A DNA stretch of 57,907 nucleotides from Clostridiales bacterium (lineage in GTDB: Bacteria > Bacillota > Clostridia > Oscillospirales > CAG-272), in the NCBI GenBank assembly GCA_022791685.1, contig JAAVZO010000002.1, forward strand, positions 1-57,907, written 5' to 3'. Below are positions 22,134 to 31,070 of this stretch, one piece after another; position 1 is the stretch's first letter, and the number at the start of each line of letters is the position of its first letter. A program made the position numbers and the translations under genes. The notes beneath the pieces were generated by a model, which ran no database searches, was not told the DNA's origin, and saw nothing but the letters and a program-made list of their open reading frames with translations.

Positions 22134-23127
22134 GCCAATTATTTCTGTAATTGTACCTATATATAAAGTTGAAAAATATTTGGATAAGTGCGTTCAATCT
22201 CTTTTAAACCAAACTTATAGCAATTTGGAAATCATTCTCGTTGACGATGGTTCTCCCGACTCTTGCCCGAATATTTGCGACGAATATCAAAAAAAGGACA
22301 ATAGAGTAAGGAGCGTACATAAAGAAAACGGCGGACTTGCTTCTGCAAGGAATTTTGGATTAGACATAGCAAGTGGAGATCTGATCGCTTTTTTAGACAG
22401 CGACGATTGGTTGGATTTGGATACCTATGAAAGACTGTTAAAAGCCATGAAGGATAAAAACGCCGATATTGTTTGTATGGAAGGAACTCATACAGATGGC
22501 GAAAAGTTCTATGACAGATGTTTTTGCTGTAAGCCGACCGGTACAGTTGTTTCGGGAGAAGAGATGACAAAGCAAATTTTGCTTGACAATGTTCCGAGCT
22601 GTGTTGTTGTCGGTTTATATAAGAGAGAGTGTTGGCAAAATATAAGATTTCCGCTCGGAAGGCTTTATGAAGATCTTCCGACAACGTTCCGCGCTTTTAA
22701 AAGAGCCGGCAGAGTAACATTTGTTGATGAAACTTTTTATAAATACAGAAAAAATATGAAAAGTATCTCATATACGCCGAATCCGATAAAAACATATCAT
22801 CAGTTCTTAGGTTACAAAACGCATTACGAGAGTGCAAAAGAAAAATATCCAGAAATATTCAGAGATGTGACTGCTCTGACAGCTCACTATGCAACAAGTA
22901 CATACTTTCACTATTGTACAGATGCACATTCCGAATTGGGGCAGTATATTTGCGAGGTTGAGAGTTTTTTGGATGAAAACAAAAAAAATATTAATTTTGC
23001 AAACATAATACGTTCCAGAAGATACGCTCTTAGACTGTATTATTTTTCAAAACCTTTATTCAAGGTAATGTGTAAGATACTTGTTATTACTGGTTTACAA
23101 AAAAAATTGGGATTGGAAATAAAATGA
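22123..23127 (+). CDS. GT2 family glycosyltransferase
   Basis: This GT-A enzyme of 334 residues has the standard opening ISVIVPIYKVEKYLDKCVQS, then EIILVDDGSPDSCPNICDEY and GGLASARNFGLDIASGDLIA with the DSDDW (DXD) motif that binds metal and donor. The region after it (PLGRLYEDLPTTFRAFKRAG) is acceptor-side. It lies between wzy and a GT52-like gene with short overlaps, so the genes are translated together. Confidence 0.88.
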   Translation: MNCEPIISVIVPIYKVEKYLDKCVQSLLNQTYSNLEIILVDDGSPDSCPNICDEYQKKDNRVRSVHKENGGLASARNFGLDIASGDLIAFLDSDDWLDLDTYERLLKAMKDKNADIVCMEGTHTDGEKFYDRCFCCKPTGTVVSGEEMTKQILLDNVPSCVVVGLYKRECWQNIRFPLGRLYEDLPTTFRAFKRAGRVTFVDETFYKYRKNMKSISYTPNPIKTYHQFLGYKTHYESAKEKYPEIFRDVTALTAHYATSTYFHYCTDAHSELGQYICEVESFLDENKKNINFANIIRSRRYALRLYYFSKPLFKVMCKILVITGLQKKLGLEIK

Positions 23128-24158
23128 AAACGCTTTTTTTCTGTAATACAAATTATCAATTGATAGCAGCTATTCAAATTACTTGTTCGTTTAACAAAAA
23201 TGCTAGCGTTATTCTTACCAATGAGATAAAAAACGCCGATGAATTAAGTAAACGGATAGCTGAGGTGAATATATTTGAAAAAGTTGCTGTTGTCGATGTA
23301 AAAAGCAAACAAAGCTCTTTTGATATTGTAAAAAAATGTTTTTTTGGTTGGATTCCCGAAAAACTAAATGCAATTAAATTTGACGAGTTCGTAGGATTTA
23401 ATTTTGATATTACATCACACTTTATTTTTGCAAGTCTTTATAAGAAAAATAAGAATCTTGTTGTTAATAAAATGGAGGAAGGACTGCTTTCATACAATAC
23501 TCCAGATACCTCGTGTAGGATATTGAGTTTGGCATGGAAATTGAGAAAATTTTTGAGGAAACAGAATTTAAGAGAGCGTGCTCAGGGATTTTATTGTTTT
23601 CAACCAAAGGCATATTCAGGCGAGCTAAAGGCAATAGCTATCCCGAAAATTGAAGCAACCAATACTGTAAAAGTTTTGCTCGAAAAAGTTTTTGCTCCAA
23701 GCGGTATAAGCGGTTATGATGAAAAATATGTCTTTCTTTCTTGTGTATATGACTTTGAAGGTGGGCGGCCGATCGGAGAGTTGAATTTAGCAAATGCTAT
23801 TGCTGATATGGTCGGAAAAGACAATATGATAGTTAAAGTTCATCCAAGAGATAATATGGAAAGATATACTCAAGCAGGGTTCAAAGTTGATAAAAATTCG
23901 CAGCTTCCGTTTGAAGTCATTGAACTGTGTTCGGATTTTAAAGATAAGGTGTTGATTACAACGCTTTCAGGCAGTCTCTTGAATTTTAACCCTGTTCTGG
24001 AGCAACCAATAAGAAGTATATACGGATATAAATTATGCGATTTGCAAAACAACGCTCTTGCAGAGCATTATAGCGGTGTTTTGAGCGGATATTTGGATAA
24101 TTGCGATATAGGACTCAAAAGTATTGAAGTAGCGCAAAAGTTGGAGGACATATGTTAA
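23124..24158 (+). CDS. GT52-like (sialyltransferase-type) glycosyltransferase
   Basis: This protein of 344 residues opens MKTLFFCNTNYQLIAAIQIT, a pattern of bacterial GT52 sialyltransferase-like proteins (FF-C-x-T-x-Y-Q-L). Later motifs are IVKVHPRDNMERY (the H-P segment that binds the CMP part in relatives) and ITTLSGSLLNFNPVLEQPIR (Ser-rich loop). Family members mostly use CMP-activated nonulosonic or ulosonic acids. That fits the cytidylyltransferase further down the operon. The match is remote, so donor and acceptor are inferred. Confidence 0.6.
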   Translation: MKTLFFCNTNYQLIAAIQITCSFNKNASVILTNEIKNADELSKRIAEVNIFEKVAVVDVKSKQSSFDIVKKCFFGWIPEKLNAIKFDEFVGFNFDITSHFIFASLYKKNKNLVVNKMEEGLLSYNTPDTSCRILSLAWKLRKFLRKQNLRERAQGFYCFQPKAYSGELKAIAIPKIEATNTVKVLLEKVFAPSGISGYDEKYVFLSCVYDFEGGRPIGELNLANAIADMVGKDNMIVKVHPRDNMERYTQAGFKVDKNSQLPFEVIELCSDFKDKVLITTLSGSLLNFNPVLEQPIRSIYGYKLCDLQNNALAEHYSGVLSGYLDNCDIGLKSIEVAQKLEDIC

Positions 24159-25372
24159 CTATAGGAAAACCGTATATTGAAGAAGTCGGAAACGGAAAAA
24201 CACGTTTGTGTTCCCGAATATCAAATAATGGGGTTTCTGAAATTCTTTATTACGAAGTAGAATCAGAGTACGGCAAATATTTAAACGATGACCGTTGCGA
24301 CGCATTTTTGGTAGGATTAATCAATTCTTGTATGTATAACGGAGAGAGCGTTGTATGCGAGGGAAAACTGACTGAGCAGTTACTCTTTCAGTTGAATATG
24401 TACTATATCCCTATAATCAGCGATTTATTTTCTGACATGAATGAGATTCAAATTGAGGCCGATACAACCAATGAGCCTGTAATAAATGCGGGATTTATTG
24501 GCACAGGTAACTCAGGCGGTGTAGATTCGACATATACTATGCTGAAGTATAGTGATAAATCGTTGAACTCGTATAAATTAACCCATGTGCTTTTTACCAA
24601 TATCTCAACAAATGATTATGATGACAGCAGAATCAGAGCATTATTTGAAAGAGATATTCCGCTGAAAAAGGAGGCTGCCGAGTATCTCGGTTTGAGACCG
24701 ATTTCGGTTTATACAAATCTGTATAGTTTTTATAAGCAACCAGGAATATTCAATCATTATTTTGCACAGCAATATTGTAGCGCTCCGCTTGCATTGGGAA
24801 AACTGTTTAAGGCATATTATTTTTCTTCAACATTTAAAGCAAATGATTACTCAATGGATGAAAACTTTATTGTATCATCAGGACGGTATGATATATTTTC
24901 TTTGAAAACGCTTACAACTGTTAATATGGCGTTTTATTCTGCTGGAACAGAAGTTGATAGAATGGATAAGCTTGACTATATTTGTGATTCCGATTACACC
25001 AAAAAGTTTCTTCAGGTTTGTGCGATAGAGCAGAGTGCCGGCGGAAAGAATGCAGCGGCTAAGCTTAATTGCGGTTACTGCAATAAATGCGGACGTATGA
25101 TTGGTTTGTTTTATGCCGAAGGAAAACTTGACGAGTATGCTGATATTTTTGACCTTTCTTTCTTTTATGCAAATAAGGCAAAATTTATAGGAAGAAATGT
25201 AGAATCTGATCAAGGCGCATTTGCTAAAAAGGTTGTTCAAATGCTGAAGCAAAATCACAAATATCCTGCGGGTACGTGGTTATATCGCGTTTATTATCAT
25301 ATTAGGTATAAATTAGCTAAGAGCAAAAATTTAGTTACGATATATCACAAGTTTAAGGGAGTTCAGGACTGA
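24152..25372 (+). CDS. QueC-like PP-loop ATP pyrophosphatase in polysaccharide locus
   Basis: The protein has 406 residues. The PP-loop is GTGNSGGVDSTYTML (SGGVDS) at about residue 124-135, followed by a HUP/alpha-hydrolase-type domain. Near the C-terminus KLNCGYCNKCGRMIGLFYAE has the C-x2-C-x2-C plus R pattern of QueC zinc sites. QueC-type enzymes adenylate a carboxylate and add ammonia to form an amide or nitrile. No queuosine genes are near. The gene is tightly coupled (7-nt overlap, 3-nt gap) to sugar genes. It may amidate a sugar acid or amino-acid substituent. That role is inference. Confidence 0.6.
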   Translation: MLTIGKPYIEEVGNGKTRLCSRISNNGVSEILYYEVESEYGKYLNDDRCDAFLVGLINSCMYNGESVVCEGKLTEQLLFQLNMYYIPIISDLFSDMNEIQIEADTTNEPVINAGFIGTGNSGGVDSTYTMLKYSDKSLNSYKLTHVLFTNISTNDYDDSRIRALFERDIPLKKEAAEYLGLRPISVYTNLYSFYKQPGIFNHYFAQQYCSAPLALGKLFKAYYFSSTFKANDYSMDENFIVSSGRYDIFSLKTLTTVNMAFYSAGTEVDRMDKLDYICDSDYTKKFLQVCAIEQSAGGKNAAAKLNCGYCNKCGRMIGLFYAEGKLDEYADIFDLSFFYANKAKFIGRNVESDQGAFAKKVVQMLKQNHKYPAGTWLYRVYYHIRYKLAKSKNLVTIYHKFKGVQD

Positions 25373-25375
25373 GAG

Positions 25376-26116
25376 ATGTATGATATTGGCATAATCGGTG
25401 GAATGGGACCGAAAGCTACATCAACGCTGTTTGATATTATAGTTAATTATACCGATGCAAACAATGATCAGGAACATCCGTCGATTATTATATTAAATAA
25501 TACAAAAGTTCCAGACAGAACCAAATATATCTTTGAGGGGGGAGAGGTATCACCCCTTGAAGGTATAAATGAGGCGCTCGAGGTTTTATCAAAATTAGTA
25601 AAATCTGATGGAGCTGTTGGAATGGTTTGTAATACTGCACATTATTTCTACAGCAATTTTATGGATAAAACAAACCTAAACTTTCTTAATATGCCTAAGT
25701 ACGCTCTAAAGTATATTCAGAATAGTAACCTTAATAAAAAAGTTTGTGTGCTTTGTACTAAAGGAACGAAAAAAACTGGTATTTACGAGCTAAATAATCC
25801 CGGAAACATTGAGGTGAGATATCCTAATGAATGTCAGTGTGAGGAAATTCAAAGAATTATCTATCAGATAAAAGACACTGCGAACGCCGATTATGATGTT
25901 ATGGCCCAGAAATTAGTTCAAATAATGAAGAACATAGGCGAGTACACATTCATTCTTGCCTGCACAGAATTATCTGTATTAAATAAATCATACTTTAGTG
26001 GAATATCCTATGTTGATGCGATGGATATTTTAGCTATGCTTCTTGTGCTAAAATCAGGTTATAAAATAAAGGTTGTTAATGAAATTTACGATAAAGAAAT
26101 TATAGAAGGACTATAA
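25376..26116 (+). CDS. Aspartate/glutamate racemase family protein
   Basis: This PLP-independent racemase of 246 residues has MYDIGIIGGMGPKATSTLFD at the N-terminus and both catalytic Cys motifs: MVCNTAHYFY (first Cys) and LACTELSVLNK (second Cys). It is therefore probably active on Asp, Glu or a related acid. It sits 3 nt after the PP-loop gene and 2 nt before wzx. A racemase in a polysaccharide operon suggests a D-amino-acid substituent, or a racemase-fold enzyme acting on a sugar acid. Confidence 0.75.
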   Translation: MYDIGIIGGMGPKATSTLFDIIVNYTDANNDQEHPSIIILNNTKVPDRTKYIFEGGEVSPLEGINEALEVLSKLVKSDGAVGMVCNTAHYFYSNFMDKTNLNFLNMPKYALKYIQNSNLNKKVCVLCTKGTKKTGIYELNNPGNIEVRYPNECQCEEIQRIIYQIKDTANADYDVMAQKLVQIMKNIGEYTFILACTELSVLNKSYFSGISYVDAMDILAMLLVLKSGYKIKVVNEIYDKEIIEGL

Positions 26117-26118
26117 GA

Positions 26119-27642
26119 ATGTCAATTGGAAGAACAAAAAGGTCTCTTTTGAACATTGGAGTCAGTATTGCAAACAGAATGCTTGTTACTTTATTGCCTT
26201 TTGCAATACGCTCAATAATGATTTATACAATAGGAATAGAGTATCTTGGATTAGATAGCTTGTTTACCTCAATCCTTTCGATGCTATCGTTGTCTGAGCT
26301 TGGTTTCAGTTCTGCGATTGTATACTCGATGTATGCGCCGATTGCAACGGGAGATGACGATAAAGTCAGAGGATTACTTACGTTTTACAAGCATGTTTAT
26401 CGTATAGTCGGAATAAGTATCTTAGCTGTCGGTTTGATTATACTTCCGAACATAAAGTGGTTTATAGCCGAAGGGACAACTTACCCGAGCGACGTTAACA
26501 TATACTTTGTGTATTTGGTTTTTTTGGTTAATACCAGCCTTTCTTATCTATTGTATAGTTATAAAAGTTCCGTTCTTATAGCCGCGATGAGGAACGATTT
26601 GGATAGCATAATCGAAACCGTCAGAAGCGTTTTGGCACACGCTCTTCAAATTGTTGTTCTACTGTTGTTTAAACAGTATTATATGTATATCCTTGTTATT
26701 CCGGTTATTACGGTTTTGAATAACATCGCTAGAGCGATAATTATTGATAAAAAATTTCCTCAATTTAAAGGAAATGGAACTCTAACAAAAGATGATAAAA
26801 AAGAAATAATGACGAGAGTAGGCGCGCTTATCGGAAATAAGCTTGGAGGAGCAGTATTCACGTCTGTTGACTCTATTGTAATTTCAAAATATCTCGGTGT
26901 AGTTGTTCTTGCACAATATACCAACTACTTCTCGATATTTTCGGCGGTATTTGCAATTGAGACGGCGGCATACGGAGCGTTTCAATCTGTGGTTGGCAAC
27001 AGCTTAGTTGCTAATTCCAAAGAAAACAATTACGCTCTTTTTAAAGATTTGTTCTTTATGAATACCATTCTGACGTTTTTCTGCGTATGCTGCTTTACTT
27101 CTTTGTATCAGCCGTTTATTGCGATTTGGGTCGGAAACGACAATGTATTGGGGATTGAGATTCCGCTACTCTTAACATTATATTTCTTTGTCAAGAGTAC
27201 AAGAAAAACACTGTTCACTTTTTACGAAGCGGCTGGAATGTGGAGATCGGACTTTCTCAAACCGTATGTGTCTGTTATAGTCAACCTAACTGTGAATATT
27301 TTACTTGTGCGTATTATTGGTTTACCTGGCGTTATAATATCTTCGATTCTTGCGCTAGCTCTTATTGAAATGCCATGGGAGTCGGTTGTATTTTTCAAGC
27401 AGTGCTTTAATAAGAAGCCATTGGAGTATGCTCGGATGATTATTAAATCTGTCATATTATGTGGAGCATGCTTTGGTGTGACTTTTTTTGTGAGTCGTTT
27501 TTTACCGTATGGAATTTTAGGCTTGGTTTTACGGTTGATTACTGTATTGATTGTTTGTTCCGTTCTTGCGGTTTTCATGTTGTTCCGTACAAAAGAAGGA
27601 CGCCGCGTTATCAATAGATTTCCAGGTATATTCAAGCGGTGA
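26119..27642 (+). CDS. wzx: Polysaccharide flippase (Wzx-like, MOP family)
   Basis: This multi-pass membrane protein of 507 residues has 12-14 predicted helices. It has the MOP-type opening (RTKRSLLNIGVSIANRMLVT, IGIEYLGLDSLFTSILSMLS) and the central VISKYLGVVVLAQYTNYFSI that recurs in Wzx proteins. It moves the undecaprenyl-linked repeat unit to the outer face, where Wzy polymerises it. The neighbour gene for Wzy in the same operon supports the Wzx/Wzy pathway. Confidence 0.85.
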   Translation: MSIGRTKRSLLNIGVSIANRMLVTLLPFAIRSIMIYTIGIEYLGLDSLFTSILSMLSLSELGFSSAIVYSMYAPIATGDDDKVRGLLTFYKHVYRIVGISILAVGLIILPNIKWFIAEGTTYPSDVNIYFVYLVFLVNTSLSYLLYSYKSSVLIAAMRNDLDSIIETVRSVLAHALQIVVLLLFKQYYMYILVIPVITVLNNIARAIIIDKKFPQFKGNGTLTKDDKKEIMTRVGALIGNKLGGAVFTSVDSIVISKYLGVVVLAQYTNYFSIFSAVFAIETAAYGAFQSVVGNSLVANSKENNYALFKDLFFMNTILTFFCVCCFTSLYQPFIAIWVGNDNVLGIEIPLLLTLYFFVKSTRKTLFTFYEAAGMWRSDFLKPYVSVIVNLTVNILLVRIIGLPGVIISSILALALIEMPWESVVFFKQCFNKKPLEYARMIIKSVILCGACFGVTFFVSRFLPYGILGLVLRLITVLIVCSVLAVFMLFRTKEGRRVINRFPGIFKR

Positions 27643-27687
27643 AATTGTACATAACATTAAAAAAATGAAATATGGAGGATTCAAAAA

Positions 27688-28443
27688 ATGAAGATAGTTG
27701 CAGTTATTCCCGCGCGTTTTAAATCTTCACGTTTTCCTGGCAAACCTTTGGCAGATCTGTGCGGCAAGCCAATGATTTGGTGGGTATATAATCAGGTGAA
27801 GAAGGTAAAAGAAATAAGTGATGTTTATGTAGCAACCGATGATGAGAGAATTATCGATGTATGCAATGATTTGAATATAAATGCGGTAATGACAAGAGGC
27901 GATCACGGTACAAGTACCGAGAGAGTTAATGAGGTCGCACACAAGATTGATGCCGATTTATACATAGTAATTAACGGAGATGAGCCGCTTATTGATCCCG
28001 AAATAATTAGAGCGATTATACCGACAGATAAACCGAAAACAGATTTTTATGTCAGCAACCTTATGACAGAAATTTCACGCCCATCTGAAGTAGTGGATTT
28101 CACTAATATTAAGGTTGTGACAGATGATGATTCAAACGCTTTGTTTATGTCGAGAAGCCCCATTCCTTATCCTAAAGCTTCAATTGAATATAAATATTAT
28201 AAACACGTAGGTGTTCTTATATACAGTAAAGCGGCTCTTGAGTTTTTTGCGTCCACACCTAAAGGATACAATGAAAAAATTGAAGATGTAAATGAGTTAC
28301 GATATATTGAACACGGAAAAAAGTTGAAAATGGTAGAAGTTGTTGCTCATAGTCTTTCCGTTGACACTCCAAAGGACTTGGAGTATGTTAAATCGGTTGT
28401 CACAGATATGATTAATAAAGGGGAAATATCGGCAGATGCTTAA
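27688..28443 (+). CDS. KdsB-type CMP-sugar-acid cytidylyltransferase
   Basis: This protein of 251 residues has the Kdo cytidylyltransferase fold: MKIVAVIPARFKSSRFPGKP (nucleotide-binding P-A-R-x-x-S-x-R-x-P-x-K-P), VYVATDDERI, TRGDHGTSTERVNEVA and VINGDEPLIDPEII. RSPIPYPK and HVGVLIYSKAAL follow. KdsB activates a 2-keto-3-deoxy sugar acid with CTP. Gram-positive bacteria lack Kdo lipid A, so the substrate should be a different or capsular ulosonic acid. ATGGAGGATTC is the ribosome-binding site. Confidence 0.85.
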   Translation: MKIVAVIPARFKSSRFPGKPLADLCGKPMIWWVYNQVKKVKEISDVYVATDDERIIDVCNDLNINAVMTRGDHGTSTERVNEVAHKIDADLYIVINGDEPLIDPEIIRAIIPTDKPKTDFYVSNLMTEISRPSEVVDFTNIKVVTDDDSNALFMSRSPIPYPKASIEYKYYKHVGVLIYSKAALEFFASTPKGYNEKIEDVNELRYIEHGKKLKMVEVVAHSLSVDTPKDLEYVKSVVTDMINKGEISADA

Positions 28444-29998
28444 CAAAGTAAGTGTACTGGACTGTACTTTAAGGGATGGCGGATACATAAATAACTGGAG
28501 TTTCGGCAAAGAAACGATAAAAAATATTATTAATAATCTTGTTGAAGCAAATGTTGATATTATAGAGTGCGGCTTTATAAGAAATGTTCAATACGATAGT
28601 GATTCCTCTGTTTTTTATTCTATGAATCAGATTGCGGAAGTAATCTTTCCAAAATCGCGGAAAGCTCTTTATGCGGTGATGATTGAACATCATAACAATG
28701 TATACGAAAAAATACCGCCGTGCGACGGAAAAGGTGTCGATATTATCAGAGTTACATTTCGCAGAGATGAGTGGAAAGAAGCAAAAAACTCTATTAAAAT
28801 ACTGATAGATAAGGGATACAAAGTTTGTGTTCAACCGGTTGGAACTACAAACTATGATGATGAATCACTGTTGTGTTTATTGAAAGATGTAAATGAGCTG
28901 AAACCATATGCTTTTTATCTTGTAGATACACTTGGCGTAATGTACCGTCATGATATGCGAAAGTTTTTTTATCTTATCGACAGTAACTTGTCAAAGGATA
29001 TTTGTATAGGCTTCCATTCACATAATAATCTGCAAATGAGTTTTTCAAATGCCCAGGAAATGATAAGGTTGGCGCATCGGCGCGATATTATTGTGGACTC
29101 ATCTTGTTACGGTATGGGAAGAGGAGTGGGCAACCTTGCAACCGAGTTGTTCTGCGATTATGTTAACAATAATATTGAACAGAGATATTCGATTATCCCT
29201 ATTCTAAATATTGTAGATAAATACCTTATGCCGATATATTCTAAGCAGAGATGGGGGTATGATCTTCCGTACTTTTTGTCTGCAACTGTTAAATGCCATC
29301 CCAATTATGCCGCATACCTTATGAAGAAGGAAACTCTTGATATTGAAAATATCGAAAAGATATTATCACTTATTCCGGTTGACGCTGGAAAAGAATATGA
29401 CGAAAATTTAATTGAGGAAATATATTTTAAAGTTCAGGCGTCCGAAGTGGATGACAAAAACGCTGTGAGTGAATTAACAAAAATGATAGATGGACATGAA
29501 GTTGTCATACTAGGTTCAGGTTCCAGCATTATAAATGAGAAAGAAAAAATTGATAAAATAATAGAAGGTAAATTTGTAATAACAACTAACTTTATTACAG
29601 ATAAATATAAAGTAGACGCATTGTTTATTTCAAATGAGAAGAGATTAAGCAGTTTAGCGGAACAGATAAAAGGGTGCGTACTCTCAACATCTAATTTGAA
29701 TATTAGTGATTCGCTTGTTTTTAATTATGCTTCTTTATTGGGCGAAGGGGAGGCTTCCGATAATGCGGGAGCAATACTTATCAGATTATTGAAAAAAGTT
29801 GGTGTGAAAAAAGTATACTTAGCCGGTTTTGATGGATTTGATGTGGACAGTTCACTCAATTATGTTGTTGACGGCTACAAGAAGCTGTTGGATTATGACG
29901 CTGTTAAGAAGAAAAATGATGATATTTGCAAACAACTTAAACTTGCACTGTGTGGAATAAATTATGAGGTAATTACCAAAAGTAAATATGAAATATAA
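28436..29998 (+). CDS. DmpG/HMGL-type aldolase fused to a MptE/DUF115-like domain
   Basis: Residues 1 to about 290 form a TIM-barrel of the HMG-CoA lyase/4-hydroxy-2-oxovalerate aldolase family. VLDCTLRDGGYINNW holds the metal/proton-relay Asp-Arg, ECGFIR lies on a barrel strand, and GFHSHNNLQMSFSNAQ holds the metal-binding H-x-H-N-N. Residues about 345-520 form a separate alpha/beta domain (EVVILGSGSSIINEKEKIDK, VDALFISNEKR, KKVYLAGFDGFDVDSS) that resembles MptE/DUF115 proteins. I infer that the aldolase joins pyruvate to an aldehyde to make the sugar acid activated by the upstream KdsB. It overlaps both neighbours by 8-11 nt. Confidence 0.7.
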   Translation: MLNKVSVLDCTLRDGGYINNWSFGKETIKNIINNLVEANVDIIECGFIRNVQYDSDSSVFYSMNQIAEVIFPKSRKALYAVMIEHHNNVYEKIPPCDGKGVDIIRVTFRRDEWKEAKNSIKILIDKGYKVCVQPVGTTNYDDESLLCLLKDVNELKPYAFYLVDTLGVMYRHDMRKFFYLIDSNLSKDICIGFHSHNNLQMSFSNAQEMIRLAHRRDIIVDSSCYGMGRGVGNLATELFCDYVNNNIEQRYSIIPILNIVDKYLMPIYSKQRWGYDLPYFLSATVKCHPNYAAYLMKKETLDIENIEKILSLIPVDAGKEYDENLIEEIYFKVQASEVDDKNAVSELTKMIDGHEVVILGSGSSIINEKEKIDKIIEGKFVITTNFITDKYKVDALFISNEKRLSSLAEQIKGCVLSTSNLNISDSLVFNYASLLGEGEASDNAGAILIRLLKKVGVKKVYLAGFDGFDVDSSLNYVVDGYKKLLDYDAVKKKNDDICKQLKLALCGINYEVITKSKYEI

Positions 29999-30644
29999 AT
30001 TGGCAATATTTGATCTTGACGGAACGCTTTTAGATACGTCCGCAGGGATTTATAACAGCGTTCGATATGCAGAGCGTTGCATGGGATTTATTCCGATAAA
30101 AAATGAACAGCTTCGTGAATTTGTCGGTCCTCCTCCCAAATTAATGTATATGAAGACATACGGTGTTGATGAAGAGACTGCATTTAAGGCGGCGCAAAAA
30201 CATCGTGAATACGCACGTACCAAAGCTATTTATGAGGCTGACTTGTATCCGGGTATATCGGAATTATTGTGTCTTCTCAGAGAAAATGGATATAAATTGG
30301 CTGTCGCAACATTAAAAGGGCAAAAAATTGCAGAAAAAATCCTGTTGAATTTTAATCTTATGCATTTTTTTGATATTATTGTTGGCATGAATGAAAGCGA
30401 AACACTTACCAAGGCGGATACGATAGTTGAGGCTCAAAAAATCATATCGAAGGATGACAGGTGTGTATTAATCGGTGACACTGTATATGATTTGAATGGA
30501 GCGTCTGAATTACAAACAGATTTTATTGCCGTAACATATGGATTTGGATTTACACGAAATTCAAATATAGAATATAAACGCTTAATAGGAATAGCTGATA
30601 CGCCACAGGACATCATTAAAATTATACAAAACGGAGAAATTTAA
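29988..30644 (+). CDS. HAD-family phosphatase (phosphoglycolate-phosphatase-like)
   Basis: This hydrolase of 218 residues has all HAD motifs: FDLDGTLLDTSAG (nucleophile and acid Asp), VATLKG (Thr), the Lys region KILLNFNL, and VLIGDTVYDLNGASE (acidic loop). The cap is the alpha-helical type. It follows the aldolase with an 11-nt overlap. In the Kdo and sialic acid routes a HAD phosphatase removes phosphate from the condensation product before CMP activation, which fits a role in the same pathway here. Confidence 0.8.
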   Translation: MKYKLAIFDLDGTLLDTSAGIYNSVRYAERCMGFIPIKNEQLREFVGPPPKLMYMKTYGVDEETAFKAAQKHREYARTKAIYEADLYPGISELLCLLRENGYKLAVATLKGQKIAEKILLNFNLMHFFDIIVGMNESETLTKADTIVEAQKIISKDDRCVLIGDTVYDLNGASELQTDFIAVTYGFGFTRNSNIEYKRLIGIADTPQDIIKIIQNGEI

Positions 30645-30647
30645 TAT

Positions 30648-30865
30648 TAAAATTTACGAATAAAACGTTACTTATCACAGGTGGCATAGGCTTGTTTTTG
30701 AATGCCGTCTTAAACCGTTTTCTCAAAACTAATATTGATGAGATTCGTACATTTTCCTGTGACGGTAAGATGCAGGACGATATGCGTCATGAATTCCAGG
30801 TAAGATACCGGAAGTTGCAGAGAAAATCAAGTTTTATATAGGAGATGTACGTTCCTCGAATCTTG
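30648..30865 (+). pseudogene. Remnant of a CapD/FnlA-type UDP-sugar 4,6-dehydratase
   Basis: One frame reads KFTNKTLLITGGIGLFLNAV, then LNRFLKTNIDEIRTFSCDGK and MQDDMRHEF. The frame then changes to EKIKFYIGDVRSSNLAD. This is the N-terminus of a UDP-N-acetylglucosamine 4,6-dehydratase (normally TGGTGSFG). The glycine motif is damaged and the sequence is frameshifted and truncated. Its loss may explain why the locus has a PglD-like enzyme without dehydratase or aminotransferase. Confidence 0.7.
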
Positions 30866-31070
30866 CCGATGGTAAATCATATCTCAAACGAATTCGCGAG
30901 AGTATGGGACTGTCGCAGATATAACTGGCTGAGCAGTCCAGCGTGAATTTGCGTGACATTGAGATGTATGAATAGTGAGGTAACAATATCGACAAAGCGC
31001 AGGCGCAGATTTTGTATAAGCTATCTCGTGTTCTTAACTGTCAGATAGAAGACTTTGTTGTATGCTCTTT
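30866..31070 (+). pseudogene. Remnant of an XRE-type HTH regulator
   Basis: Translation gives YLKRIRESMGLSQI-stop-LAEQSSVNLRDIEMYE-stop followed by NNIDKAQAQILYKLSRVLNC and QIEDFV. This is the helix-turn-helix of a Cro/CI-type regulator with two in-frame stops, joined directly to the dehydratase remnant. It is not functional as written. Confidence 0.65.

Noticed and set aside
27688-28443. Kdo synthesis for lipid A
   Set aside because: All other features point to a Gram-positive bacterium, and no kdsA, kdsD or waaA lies near. A capsular sugar acid is more likely.
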